This document shows, in pieces, positions 1 to 9,032 of a stretch of 64,000 bases of DNA. The notes under the pieces are model-generated. The model was given only the letters and a program-made list of their open reading frames with translations. It made no database searches and was not told the DNA's origin. Both the position numbers and the translations under genes were made by a program. Source of the DNA: Actinomycetota bacterium. GTDB lineage: Bacteria > Actinomycetota > Acidimicrobiia > Acidimicrobiales > Microtrichaceae. Numbering within the stretch: position 1 is the stretch's first letter; the number at the start of each line of letters is the position of its first letter. The stretch lies in the NCBI GenBank assembly GCA_016703525.1, contig JADJBW010000001.1:620001-684000 (forward strand). Reading direction: 5' to 3'.

Positions 1-1209
1 TCGGCGGTAGATCTGGCCGGCGGCAGCGGGCGGGCGGAGCTTCTGCGACGCCGTGGCGAGGACCACGAGCGTGACCACGTACGGGGTTGCCTGGATGAAC
101 TGCTTGGGCAACTCGTCGACCTGGGCATACACGATGGCCGACACCGCGGACCCGACGGCGGCGGCGATCGCCTGTCGCCAGCGAGCGGCCGCTCCCTGAC
201 GGATCGCGATCACGGCCAACAGCATCGCCACCAGCAGCAGCAGGGGACCGACGAGGTCGCCCTGGCGGAGCGGGAGCGCCTGGCTGAAGCCGAACAGCCC
301 GGCGCCCGCGGCGAGGCCGCCCGGTCGCCAGTTGCCGAAGATCATGGTGGCGAGGCCGATGAAGCCGCGACCGCCCGTCTGCGCTTCCTTGTACTGAGAA
401 TTCTGGACCGTCGCGAGGAACGCCCCACCGAGACCGGCGCAGGCGCCCGAGATGAGCACGCCGTAGTACTGCATGCGCACCACGGACACCCCGAGCGACT
501 CGGCGGCGTACGGGTTCTCGCCGATGGAGCGCAACCGGAGGCCGAATCGGGTCCGCCAGAGCACGAACCACGACCCGACGAGCACCACGACGGCCAGGAG
601 GGCGACCCAGCTCACCTCGGTGGTCAGGCCTCGCACGACCCCGGCGACGTCGCTCACGAGGAACCAGTGCCTGTGCTCGATCGACTCCAATCCCGACGAC
701 ACCAGCGGCACCGTGAACGTGCCGGTGCGGTTGGCGGTGGGGATGGTGGGCGTCTCGGTCGGTCGGTCGTAGACCGTCGCCGTGAGGAAGCGGGTGACCC
801 CCGGCGCCATGATGTTGATCGCGACGCCGCTGATGATGTGGTCGACCTTGAACGTGATGGTCGCGACGGCATGGATCAGCGCCCCGAGCATGCCGCCGAC
901 GATGCCGAACGCGATGCCGGCCCAACCGCCCCATTCGAGCGCCGCGTACGCGCCGAACCACGTGCCGAGCACGAGCATGCCTTCGAGCGCGATGTTGACC
1001 ACGCCGGAGCGCTCGGCGTAGATGCCCCCGAGCCCCGCCATCGCGATCGGGACCGCTAGGCGCAGCGATGCGCCCACGGTGCCCGCCGAGGTCAGGTCGT
1101 CGGCGCCCGACCAGACCCGGGTGATCGAGATCAGCAGCAGCAGCGAGCAGCCGGTCGCCACGGTGCGCTGGGCGGTGCTGAGCGAGCCGAGCCGTTCGGA
1201 CACGTTCAT
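1..1209 (-). CDS. ABC transporter permease, nucleoside (BMP-type) importer, second permease; runs off left edge
   Basis: Reading the minus strand from ATG at 1209 gives 403 open codons up to base 1. The product is a polytopic membrane protein of the BPD_transp_2 (RbsC/NupQ-YufQ) family. It has an SGVVNIALEGM segment typical of these permeases and a long hydrophobic C-terminal half. The start overlaps the stop of the upstream permease gene as ATGA, so the two are translationally coupled. With the adjacent permease, ATPase and BMP lipoprotein it forms a complete importer. By family knowledge the substrates are purine or pyrimidine nucleosides, which fits the salvage genes nearby. The C-terminus lies outside the window. 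Confidence 0.9.
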   Translation of the reverse strand, partial: MNVSERLGSLSTAQRTVATGCSLLLLISITRVWSGADDLTSAGTVGASLRLAVPIAMAGLGGIYAERSGVVNIALEGMLVLGTWFGAYAALEWGGWAGIAFGIVGGMLGALIHAVATITFKVDHIISGVAINIMAPGVTRFLTATVYDRPTETPTIPTANRTGTFTVPLVSSGLESIEHRHWFLVSDVAGVVRGLTTEVSWVALLAVVVLVGSWFVLWRTRFGLRLRSIGENPYAAESLGVSVVRMQYYGVLISGACAGLGGAFLATVQNSQYKEAQTGGRGFIGLATMIFGNWRPGGLAAGAGLFGFSQALPLRQGDLVGPLLLLVAMLLAVIAIRQGAAARWRQAIAAAVGSAVSAIVYAQVDELPKQFIQATPYVVTLVVLATASQKLRPPAAAGQIYRR

Positions 1210-2312
1210 CCCGCCACCTCCAGGTCGAGGCGCTCGGCCTTGGCGGCGGTCTCGGCGGTGATGCGGCGCTGCGCGAACTGTTCGGCGACCTGGTAGGTGA
1301 TCACGACGGCGAGCACGATCACGCCCTGCAGGATCGTGACGATCTCCCTCGGGATGCCGTCGAGGTCGAGGAATCGGCCGGCGGCATCGAGGAACCCCCA
1401 CACGAGCGCACCGATCGCGATTCCGATCGGATGCTTGCGGCCGAGCAGTGCGACGGCGATGCCGTCGAACCCGAGCCCCACGCTGAACGTGTCGGTGTAG
1501 GCGTGCTTGTCTCCGAGGAGCTCGGGGAGCCCGACGAGCCCGGCCGCCGCTCCCGAGATGAGCATCGCCCGAAAGACCATCTTGGTGGGGTCGACGCCGG
1601 AGGTGCGGGCCGCGAACGGGTTCGCTCCCGAGGCCCGGAGCTGGAACCCGAACCGGGACTTCCACACGAGCAGGTAGTAGGCGACCCCGACGAGCACGGC
1701 GACGATCGCGAACGAGTTGACCCGATGCGAGCCGTTGGACACCAGGTCGGGCATCCACGCCGACTCGGGCAGGTACTTCGTGCGGGTGTTCAGCTCGCCG
1801 GCGGCCGAACCCTTGAACACGCCGGTGTACAGCCAGGCAACCAGGCTGATCGCGATGAAGTTCAACATGATCGTCGAGACGACCTCGTTGATCCCCCGCT
1901 TCACCTTCAGCACAGCTGGGACCGTCGCCCACAGCGCGCCGCCGATGAGCCCGGCGAGCAGGCAGAACACCACGTGGAGGGGGCCGGGCAGCGTGACCGC
2001 GGCGCCGAGGACGGCGGCCGTGAGCGCACCGACCTTGTACTGGCCCTCCACGCCGATGTTGAACAGGTTCATCTTGAAGCCGACCGCGACCGCGATACCC
2101 GACAGGTACAGCGGGATCGCTCGGTTCGCAGCGTCCATCAGGGTGTTCGTCTCGCCGAGGCGGTTGCCGAGCGTGTTGAGCACGACCGCTGGGTCGTGTC
2201 CCGTCAGCACCAACAGCACCGCGGAGACCCCGCCGGCGATGGCGACGGCGATCAGCGGCGCGGCGATCGCAGCGGCGACGCGGCGCGGGTCGGGAACGCG
2301 GATGTTCGCCAT
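1206..2312 (-). CDS. ABC transporter permease, nucleoside (BMP-type) importer, first permease
   Basis: A 368-residue polytopic membrane protein starting MANIRVPDPRRV. It carries the NupP/YufP-type permease signatures FNIGVEGQ and INEVVSTIMLNFIA. The same frame stays open upstream through the ATPase gene, but the permease starts at ATG 2312, where it overlaps the ATPase stop as ATGA. It is the partner of the 1-1209 permease in one heterodimeric channel. Specificity for nucleosides is inferred from the BMP receptor and from neighbouring kinase, upp, purine nucleoside phosphorylase and adenosine deaminase genes. Confidence 0.9.
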   Translation of the reverse strand: MANIRVPDPRRVAAAIAAPLIAVAIAGGVSAVLLVLTGHDPAVVLNTLGNRLGETNTLMDAANRAIPLYLSGIAVAVGFKMNLFNIGVEGQYKVGALTAAVLGAAVTLPGPLHVVFCLLAGLIGGALWATVPAVLKVKRGINEVVSTIMLNFIAISLVAWLYTGVFKGSAAGELNTRTKYLPESAWMPDLVSNGSHRVNSFAIVAVLVGVAYYLLVWKSRFGFQLRASGANPFAARTSGVDPTKMVFRAMLISGAAAGLVGLPELLGDKHAYTDTFSVGLGFDGIAVALLGRKHPIGIAIGALVWGFLDAAGRFLDLDGIPREIVTILQGVIVLAVVITYQVAEQFAQRRITAETAAKAERLDLEVAG

Positions 2313-3919
2313 CAGGCGACCTCCTCCTGCGATTGCACCTCGCCGGCCATGTACATGCCGAGCTGCGTCGGCGTCGCGGTCGCCGGGTCGAGCCGCGCCG
2401 TCACCGCCCCGCGGAACATCACGAGCAGCGAATCGGAGAGGCCGATGAGCTCGTCGAGATCGGCCGAGATCAACAGGACGGCGAGCCCCGCGGCACGGGC
2501 GGCGCGGAGCTCGTCCCAGATCGCCGCCTGCGCGCCCACGTCCACCCCGCGGGTCGGGTGCGCTGCGATCAGCAGCGATGGGTTCGCCGTCATTTCGCGG
2601 GCGACGATGAGCTTCTGCTGGTTGCCGCCCGACAGCGCGAACGCGGGCACCGCGTTGGACGGGGTCTTGACCCCGAACCGGGCGATCGCGGCGTCGGCCA
2701 CGGTCTTGGCCTTGCCGGCTGCGATCCACGGGCCTCGCACGTATCGCTCGGCGTCGTCGTAGCCGAGGATCATGTTCTCCCACAGCGGGGATGTGAGCAG
2801 GAGCCCCTCGCGTTGGCGATCGAAGGGGATGTAGCCGATTCCGGCGTGGCGGCGCTTGCGCACCGAGAGCGACGTGATGTCGTCGCCGGCGAGGTGGATC
2901 GACCCGGCGTCGATGCGTTGGAGCCCGAGGATGGCCTCGACCAGTTCGAGTTGACCGTTGCCCTCGACCCCGGCGATGCCGACGATCTCGCCGCGGCGCA
3001 CCTCGAAGGACACGTCGTCGAGGAGCGGCCGGCCTCCGCTGCCGGCGGTGCCGCCGGTGCCGCCAGCGGCGCCGTGTCGTGCCGCGGCGGCGTGTCGTGC
3101 AGTGACGCCCGAGACCGAGAGCTCCACGACATCGGTCACCGTCGACGTCGTCGTCTCCGGTGTGGGGAGTTCCGACCCGACCATCAGCTCGCCGAGGCGC
3201 CGCGCGTCGACCTCGTCGGGGGTGACGGTGGCGACCGTGGTGCCGGAACGGATCACCGTGATGTCGTCGCTGACCTCGAGCACCTCGTCGAGCTTGTGAT
3301 CGATGAAGATCACCGTGACGCCCTCGTCGACGAGGCGCCGGACGTTCTCGAACAGTTCGGTGACCTCTTGCGGTACCAGCACGGCGGTCGGTTCGTCGAG
3401 GATGAGGATGCGTGCGCCGCGGTAGAGCACCTTGAGGATCTCGACGCGCTGTCGTTCGCCCACGCCGAGGTGCTCGGTGAGCTGATCGACCTCGATCTCG
3501 ATGCCGTAGGTGTCCTTCAGCTCGTCGATCCGCCGTTTCGCGGCTGCGAAGTCGATCCGTCCGCCGTGCGTCGGTTCGGCGCCCAGCACGATGTTCTCGA
3601 GCACCGTCAGGTTGTCGGCGAGCATGAAGTGCTGGTGGACCATGCCGATCCCCGCGGCGATCGCGTCGGTCGGCGAGCGGAAGGTCACCTGGCGTCCGGC
3701 GATCGTGATCGTGCCCTCGTCGGGCCGGTGCATGCCGTAGAGCGTGTTCATCAGCGTCGACTTGCCGGCGCCGTTCTCGCCGACGATCGCGTGGATGGTG
3801 CCCGCTCGGACCGTCAGGTTCACGTCGTGATTGGCGATCACGCCGGGGAATCGCTTCCAGATGCCGCGGAGTTCTACTGCGGGCGGGGTCGTGCCGTGCT
3901 CGGGCGTGGTGTCGCTCAC
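2312..3919 (-). CDS. ABC transporter ATP-binding protein, double-domain (nucleoside/ribose type)
   Basis: 535 residues with two fused nucleotide-binding domains. The first has Walker A GENGAGKST at about 47-55, signature LGVGERQRVE and Walker B ILILDEPTAVL. The second has the degenerate GVEGNGQ loop usual in RbsA/NupO-type proteins and a signature SGGNQQKLIVARE. A low-complexity Ala/Gly/Arg linker near residues 272-300 joins the two halves. ATG at 3919 is chosen from the family start. The gene is first of the ATPase-permease-permease block, and the receptor gene lies upstream after a short gap containing a hairpin. It energises import. Confidence 0.93.
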   Translation of the reverse strand: MSDTTPEHGTTPPAVELRGIWKRFPGVIANHDVNLTVRAGTIHAIVGENGAGKSTLMNTLYGMHRPDEGTITIAGRQVTFRSPTDAIAAGIGMVHQHFMLADNLTVLENIVLGAEPTHGGRIDFAAAKRRIDELKDTYGIEIEVDQLTEHLGVGERQRVEILKVLYRGARILILDEPTAVLVPQEVTELFENVRRLVDEGVTVIFIDHKLDEVLEVSDDITVIRSGTTVATVTPDEVDARRLGELMVGSELPTPETTTSTVTDVVELSVSGVTARHAAAARHGAAGGTGGTAGSGGRPLLDDVSFEVRRGEIVGIAGVEGNGQLELVEAILGLQRIDAGSIHLAGDDITSLSVRKRRHAGIGYIPFDRQREGLLLTSPLWENMILGYDDAERYVRGPWIAAGKAKTVADAAIARFGVKTPSNAVPAFALSGGNQQKLIVAREMTANPSLLIAAHPTRGVDVGAQAAIWDELRAARAAGLAVLLISADLDELIGLSDSLLVMFRGAVTARLDPATATPTQLGMYMAGEVQSQEEVA

Positions 3920-3972
3920 GTGCCCCCTTCGGCAATCGCGGGTTCGGAGGTTGGAGAATCGGCGGAAAACGC

Positions 3973-4006
3973 CGACGGGCCCGGAACCGTAGCCCCGGAC
4001 CCGTCG
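3973..4006. terminator. Hairpin between receptor gene and ATPase gene
   Basis: Bases 3973-3984 and 3995-4006 are complementary over 12 positions with one mismatch, leaving a 10-base loop. The element lies in the 105-base gap downstream of the BMP receptor stop and upstream of the ATPase start. There is no T-run, so it may be an attenuating or mRNA-protecting stem that lowers ABC expression relative to the abundant receptor. That role is inference from position. Confidence 0.4.
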
Positions 4007-4024
4007 ATCATGCCGTGGTGCCGG

Positions 4025-5084
4025 TCAGCCAGCGGTCGGCGCGGTCGGAACCGTGATCGTGCCGTCGATGATCTGCTGCTTCAGATCTTCGAGCTGGCTC
4101 TTGATGTCGTCGACGTAGCCGCCGGACGTCGAGTAGCCAACGCCGTCCTTGGCCAGGTCGAACACCTTGACGCCGCCCTTGGTGTCACCCTTGGTGAACT
4201 CCTCGATGGCGCCGTACACGGCGACATCGACGCGCTTGAGCATCGAGGTGAGGATGTGCTTCTGCAGGTCGGGTCGCGGCCGTCAGGTACTGGTCGGAGT
4301 CGACGCCGATGGCCCACTTGCCATCGCCGGCCTCGGTCGCAGCCTCGAAGAGGCCGTTGCCCGAGCCGCCTGCGGCGTGGAAGATCACATCGGCGCCACC
4401 GTCGTACATCGCCTTGGCGATTTCCTTCGCCTTGGCGGGGTCGCCGAAGCCGCTGAAGTCACCGGCGGCCGAGATGTACTTGATCTCGACGGTTGCGGTG
4501 GGGTTGGTCTGCTTGACGCCGGCGGTGAACCCGGCCTCGAACTTGTGGATGAGCTCCATGTCGACGCCGCCGATGAAGCCGACCTTGCCGGTCTTCGACT
4601 TGAGGCCGGCGGCCGCCCCGACAAGGAACGAACCCTGCTCCTCGGCGAAGGTCAGGCTCTTGACGTTGTCTTCCTCGACCACGCCGTCGACGACCGCGAA
4701 GGTCGTGTCGGGGTTCTCGGGGGCGATCTTTGCAAGGTCCTCGGCAAACGCGAAGCCCACGGCGACCACAGGGTTGCCGCCGGCCTCGACGAGCAGGCTG
4801 AGGTTCTTGCTTCGATCCTCGGCCGTCTTGGGCTCGAGCGACTTGTAGGTGATGCCGAGGTCCTTCTCGGCCTTCTTCACGCCGGTGACGGCGGAGTCGT
4901 TGAACGACTTGTCGCCCTCGCCGCCGGTGTCGAAGGCCAGGCCGACGAGCTGGGTGTCCTTGTCGGTCGAGCCGCCGGTGTCGCCGTCGGACTTGCTCGA
5001 CGAGTCGTCCCCGCACGCTCCGGCTACCAAGCCAAAGGTCGAGACGATGGCGATCGCCGAGAGGAATCGCTTGGTCGGTGTCAC
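4025..5084 (-). CDS. BMP-family nucleoside-binding lipoprotein (one frameshift)
   Basis: Starts at GTG 5084 behind a clear GGAGG. It has a lipoprotein signal with lipobox LVAGAC (Cys24) and a Ser/Asp-rich linker, then a basic-membrane-protein (PnrA/Med) fold: AFDTGGEGDKSFND, GVDMELIHKFEAGF, FHAAGGSG and GVDSDQYLTA. Immediately after GVDSDQYLTA the frame breaks near 4274-4284. The remaining family sequence (QKHILTSMLKRVDVAVYGAI to the stop at 4025) continues in another frame, consistent with one extra base. It is the extracytoplasmic receptor of the adjacent importer. If the lesion is real, the protein loses its last 80 or so residues; a sequence error is at least as likely. Confidence 0.85.
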
Positions 5085-5187
5085 GTGGTGCCTCCTGCCG
5101 GGAATGTCCCGATCGATGTAGTGATGCGCCCACTCTTGTGCCACGGTCAGCGCGGCGCAAGCAGTTGCGCCGCGTAGGGTTCCGCAC

Positions 5188-6201
5188 ATGAGTGACGCCT
5201 CCTCACCTCCCGCCGTCGATGTTGTCGGTATCGGCAACGCGCTGGTCGATGTTCTCAGCCACGCATCCACCGAGTTCGTCGACTCCCAGGGCATCGTGCC
5301 TGGGTCGATGAACCTGATCGACGAGGACCGTCGCCGCACGCTGTACGCCGCGACCGGGCCCGGCGTGGAGATCTCCGGAGGGTCGGTCGCGAACTCCACC
5401 GTCGGGGTCGCGTCGTTCGGCGGCTCGTCGCATTACCTCGGACGGGTTCGCGACGATCAGCTGGGTGCCGTGTTCGCGCACGACATCCGTTCCGTCGGCG
5501 TCGGGTTCACCAACGCGTTGGCGCCCGATGGCCCGGCAACCGGCTGTTCGCTGATTCTGGTGACCCCCGACGGCGAGCGCACCATGAACACGTACCTCGG
5601 CGCGGCCGAGCTGTTCGGGCCCGGCGATGTCGATGCCGACGCCGTGGCGGCGGGCCGCATCCTCTACCTGGAGGGGTACCTGTTCGACCGGGACGAGGCG
5701 AAGGCGGCGTTCGAATACGCCGCATCGGTGGCCCACGATGCGGGTCGCAAGGTGGCGCTGACCCTCAGCGACTCGTTCTGTGTCGAGCGGCATCGGCCGT
5801 CGTTCCAGGCGTTGCTCGACGCACATGTCGACGTGCTGTTCGCCAACACCGGCGAGCTGCTGGCGCTCTACGAGGTCGACGACGTGGACCTCGCCATCGA
5901 CAAGGTGCGTGGTGTCGCTGATGTGGTCGCGGTCACGTGCGGGGTGGACGGCTCGATCATCGTGACGCCGGACCGGACCGTGCGGGTTGCCGCAGAACCC
6001 GTTGCGCACGTGGTCGACACCACGGGCGCGGGCGACCTGTACGCGGCGGGGTTCCTGTACGGCCTGGCGCGAGGACTCGACCTTGCGGATTGCGGCCGGC
6101 TCGGCTCGATCGCCGCTGCCGAGATCATCTCGCACGTGGGCGCCCGACCGGAGGCGGTGCTCGCCGACCTCATCCCGGCGTCGATGGAGGCCGCCCGATG
6201 A
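5188..6201 (+). CDS. PfkB-family kinase, probable adenosine/ribose-type kinase
   Basis: 337 residues. The N-terminal region GIGNALVDVL and a Gly-rich ISGGSVANS segment are followed by the diagnostic PfkB signature DTTGAGDLYAAGF near residues 277-289, containing the catalytic-base Asp. The family phosphorylates sugars and nucleosides with ATP. This branch resembles proteins usually annotated adenosine kinase, although the exact substrate cannot be read from the sequence. It is divergent from the nucleoside importer and its stop overlaps the upp start as ATGA, so kinase and upp are coupled in salvage. Confidence 0.85.
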   Translation: MSDASSPPAVDVVGIGNALVDVLSHASTEFVDSQGIVPGSMNLIDEDRRRTLYAATGPGVEISGGSVANSTVGVASFGGSSHYLGRVRDDQLGAVFAHDIRSVGVGFTNALAPDGPATGCSLILVTPDGERTMNTYLGAAELFGPGDVDADAVAAGRILYLEGYLFDRDEAKAAFEYAASVAHDAGRKVALTLSDSFCVERHRPSFQALLDAHVDVLFANTGELLALYEVDDVDLAIDKVRGVADVVAVTCGVDGSIIVTPDRTVRVAAEPVAHVVDTTGAGDLYAAGFLYGLARGLDLADCGRLGSIAAAEIISHVGARPEAVLADLIPASMEAAR

Positions 6202-6833
6202 CCGCGGGCCGCCTCACGGTGGTGGATCATCCGCTGGTCGCCGACAAGGTCGCACGGATCCGCGACGCATCGACTGCCCCGGACGCGTTTCGCCGCTTGA
6301 TCCACGAACTCTCGCTGCTCGCTGCCTACGAGGCCCTGCGCGACCTGCCGACCGTCCCGACGAAGGTCGCGACGCCCCTTGCTGTCGCCGATGCGCAGGT
6401 GCTGCTCGATCCGGCTCCTGCGATCGTCGGCGTGTTGCGCGCCGGGTTGTCGATGATCGAGGCCGTGCTGGCGTTGTTGCCCGAGGCGATGGTGGGTCAC
6501 ATCGGTCTGTACCGCGACCACGACACGCTTCGGCCCGTGGAGTACCTGGTGAAGCTGCCGACCGAGATCGAGCGGCGTGAGGTGCTCGTCGTCGATCCGA
6601 TGCTCGCGACCGGGGGTTCGGTGGTGCACGCGATCGACGTGCTCAAGGAGCGGGGAGCCCGCCACATCCGGCTGCTGTCGTTGTTCGCCGCGCCCGAGGG
6701 GGTGGCCGCCGTGCACGAGCGTCACCCCGAGGTTCCGATCACCTTGGCGGTGCTCGACGATGGTCTCAACGACGCGGGGTACATCCTTCCGGGCATCGGC
6801 GACGCCGGCGATCGGCTGTACGGCACCCGCTGA
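6198..6833 (+). CDS. upp: Uracil phosphoribosyltransferase
   Basis: 211 residues starting MTAGRLTVVDHPLVADK, with the UPRT opening segment, the GVLRAGLSM motif, and the PRPP-binding loop VVDPMLATGGS near residues 130-140. The C-terminus LPGIGDAGDRLYGT binds uracil. It converts uracil and PRPP to UMP. ATG 6198 overlaps the kinase stop. Length matches the family. It sits in the salvage set with the importer on its left; purine nucleoside phosphorylase and deoC continue only after the 6-kb accessory island. Confidence 0.96.
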   Translation: MTAGRLTVVDHPLVADKVARIRDASTAPDAFRRLIHELSLLAAYEALRDLPTVPTKVATPLAVADAQVLLDPAPAIVGVLRAGLSMIEAVLALLPEAMVGHIGLYRDHDTLRPVEYLVKLPTEIERREVLVVDPMLATGGSVVHAIDVLKERGARHIRLLSLFAAPEGVAAVHERHPEVPITLAVLDDGLNDAGYILPGIGDAGDRLYGTR

Positions 6834-6840
6834 CGCGGGT
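6825..6840 (+). terminator. Small hairpin across the upp stop codon
   Basis: Bases ACCCGC and GCGGGT flank a 4-base loop that contains the upp stop TGA. The following CTATTC is only weakly T-rich. It could be a minimal 3'-end stem of the kinase-upp message. Confidence 0.25.
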
Positions 6841-6977
6841 CTATTCGCCCCGTTTATCAACGGTGTGCGTCTGTGGTTGTTGAATCAATGACCACGACTC
6901 GCGGATGCTGGTGTGATCATCGCTTGCCTGTGGTCCGGGGGGTCGACGGAGCGGGGGGAGACCGGCGGGAGGGTTTT

Positions 6978-7036
<59 letters not shown>

Positions 7037-7094
7037 CGCGGGGGTGACCGGCGTTCCACCCGTGAGGGGGTGGTGTGAGGGACGAGGTGTTGCG

Positions 7095-8489
7095 ATGCGA
7101 GTTCGACGCGGTTTGACGGTGGGTCGTTGGGTCCCGGTTGTGGCGGCCTTTGCGTTGTTCGCGTCGGGAGCGGAGGCCGTCGGTGCGCGGGCGGCGAATG
7201 CTGAGGTGGCGCCGCCGCCTGAGTCGGCGTTTCGCGGTTCGGGTCAGGCCGATGTCTTGCGGGTCGAGCGTGGTTCACCGACCGATGTGGCGACGTTGGA
7301 GTCCGCTGATGGTTCGCATCGTCCGGGTGTGGATCATTCGCTCGATGTGGTTGGCTCGTCGGCGGGCGCGCCGATGATCGGGGCGAACGAGGTGGCTGCG
7401 GAGTCGGTGCGCTCCGAGCGTGACGGGTCGAAGGCCGGCAAGGAACGGGCGATGCCGGACGGATTCGTCGCCGGTCGGTCGGTGGTTGATGAGGGTTCGG
7501 TGACTGGTTCGTACAGGGAGTTCAAGAACCCGGATGGGTCGCGAACCGCTGAAGTCGCGTCGGGGCCGGTGAGGTTCAAGAACAGTCGGGGTGTGTGGGT
7601 TGACTACGACATGACGTTGGTGGCGGGGCCGCGTGGCGGCTTCGTTCCGGCGTCGGCGGACCGGTCGGTTGGTTTGGCGACGGGCGACGGTGTCGCGCTT
7701 GACGTTGATGGGATCGTGTTCGATGTCCCGGATGTGGTTTCGGCGGCATCGGGCTCGCCGGATGCGGTGCCGCGGGTTGAGCGTGGTTCGTGGATGGCCG
7801 GTGGGAACGGTGTGGCGCTCGGCCGAGCCGGCGGTAACGAGTTGGTTGTGAGCCCGATGACGTCGGGCGCTGAGCTGTCGGTGCGCTTCGGTTCGCGGGC
7901 TTCCGCAGGGGACGGATCGTGGGTGCAGCGGGTCGAGGTTCCGGACGGTACGTCGGCGGTTCAGGACGGGTCCGATGGCGTGGTGTTTGTCGCGAAGGAC
8001 CGTCGCGAGTCGTACCGGTTCGGTGGCGGTCGAGCGTTCGATGCTCGTGGTTCGCAGTACGCGACGGGAGCGGTGAGCGTCGAGTTGGTGTCCCAGGCGG
8101 GCAACGCCGTGGTGTTGCGTGTCGGTGTTGATACGGCATGGTTGGATCGCTCCGACGTTGTGTTCCCGGTGACTGTTGATCCGCCGATCGCCGCGGTTGG
8201 GACGGTTTCGGGCGATTCGTATGTGTCGTCTGCGGTGCCGACCGGTACGGGCGGGTCGTATTCGTATATCAACTCTGGTTCGTTCAGCTTCGGTGGGATC
8301 GTGCAGGAGAAGGGCCTGATTGGGTTCGATCTTCCTGCTGGCGCGCTCGGCGCGAACCGTGTGGTTCGGTCGGCGACGCTGTCGCTGTACCAGAACGCCG
8401 GCTCGTCGCCGGCGTGCACGACGAGCGATTCGAGTGGCCGGGCTCGCTACGTTCAGCGGCTTGCGGCGGGCGCAGCCCGATCGGGTTGA
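7095..8489 (+). pseudogene. 5' part of a large secreted cell-surface protein (DNRLRE / RHS-associated type), 3'-truncated
   Basis: From ATG 7095, preceded by an AG-rich GACGAGG, the product has a signal peptide (basic MRVRRGL, then hydrophobic VVAAFALFAS). An extracellular region follows, ending in a segment typical of DNRLRE domains: FPVTVDPP and GLIGFDLPAGALGANRVVRSATLSLYQ split over about residues 355-435. Such N-termini normally precede RHS/YD-repeat or wall-associated proteins of well over 1000 residues. Here homology ends after CTTSD and the frame stops at 8489, leaving 464 residues. The frame is open upstream through the G tract as poly-Gly, which is not a credible N-terminus. Codon use (many GGT, GTT, TTG codons) differs from its neighbours, suggesting acquisition. 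Confidence 0.6.
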
Positions 8490-8509
8490 ACAGGCCCAGC
8501 GGACTTTCG

Positions 8510-8532
8510 CCGGGTTTCGGCCCGAAAACCCG
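8510..8532 (+). terminator. Hairpin after the truncated surface-protein frame
   Basis: CCGGGTTT-CGG and CCGAAAACCCGG pair with a single bulged T, 21 bases after the stop at 8489. It could terminate transcription entering from the left before the hipBA operon. A CCCGATCGGG palindrome lies just upstream at 8476-8485. Confidence 0.3.
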
Positions 8533-8625
8533 GTGTTTGCGGCATCTGCGCCGCCGATGCAACCCCACGTGGATCACGTGTCGCCGGCTGGACCGCTGCA
8601 CGTCTTGGCGAAGATTCCGAACCCG

Positions 8626-8651
8626 ATACTGTACCAGTAATGATACAGTAT
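8626..8651. promoter_or_regulatory. Operator-like inverted repeat 1 upstream of hipBA
   Basis: ATACTGTA (8626-8633) and TACAGTAT (8644-8651) are perfect 8-base arms separated by 10 bases. The AT content is much higher than the surrounding DNA. The site is 54-79 bases upstream of the antitoxin start. HipB-type antitoxins bind such palindromes to repress their own operon, so this is inferred to be an autoregulatory operator overlapping the promoter. Confidence 0.6.
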
Positions 8652-8670
8652 GCTGATGCGATGCCCCATA

Positions 8671-8690
8671 CGGTATCATTAGTGATACCG
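8671..8690. promoter_or_regulatory. Operator-like inverted repeat 2 upstream of hipBA
   Basis: CGGTATCA (8671-8678) and TGATACCG (8683-8690) are perfect 8-base arms around TTAG. The half-site resembles the TGATAC element inside repeat 1, but the spacing differs (4 against 10 bases). It ends 15 bases before the proposed GTG start and directly precedes the Shine-Dalgarno GGAGG (8695-8699). It is likely a second HipB operator allowing cooperative repression. Confidence 0.6.
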
Positions 8691-8705
8691 AGATGGAGGT
8701 TGGGT

Positions 8706-9032
8706 GTGGATATGAGATTGATGAGTCCACAGGAGCAGGCAGCGGAGTTGGGAGTTCGGATCCGCCGCGAACGCCTGCGCCAGAACCTGTCCCAAGCCAC
8801 CTTGGGTCGTCGGGCCGGTGTGGGGCGCCTGACCGTGACTCGCATGGAGTCCGGCGACAACACCAACTTGACCAACTTCTTGGCGGTCCTGTCAGCGCTC
8901 CGGCGCTCCGGCGATCTCGAGAAGCTGATCGAGACGCTTTTTTTGAGACCCTCGACCAATTCATCGCCACCTCCGAGCCGGTACGCCAGCGCGGTAGCCG
9001 ATGAGCACTATCGAGATTGTCTACGAAGGTGA
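8706..9032 (+). CDS. hipB: HipB-like antitoxin, Xre/HTH_3 family (C-terminus out of frame at a T7 tract)
   Basis: A helix-turn-helix protein: ELGVRIRRERLRQNLSQATL, then GRRAGVGRLTVTRMESG, matching the Xre fold over about residues 10-60. GTG 8706 is preferred because GGAGG lies 6 bases upstream; ATG 8712 is the alternative. At a run of seven Ts (8938-8944) the frame goes into LRPSTNSSPPP and stops at 9032, deep inside hipA. Reading with two fewer (or one more) Ts gives LIETLFETLDQFIATSEPV and a TGA at 9002-9004 that overlaps the hipA ATG as ATGA, the expected coupling. Either the T run is miscounted or slippage joins the two frames. The role is to neutralise HipA and repress the operon. Confidence 0.75.
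   Translation: MDMRLMSPQEQAAELGVRIRRERLRQNLSQATLGRRAGVGRLTVTRMESGDNTNLTNFLAVLSALRRSGDLEKLIETLFLRPSTNSSPPPSRYASAVADEHYRDCLRR

Noticed and set aside
1206..3935. A 909-codon minus-strand open frame spanning the ATPase and first permease genes
   Set aside because: Only the permease part (from 2312) has family sequence; the upstream part is an alternate frame of the ATPase gene kept open by high GC.
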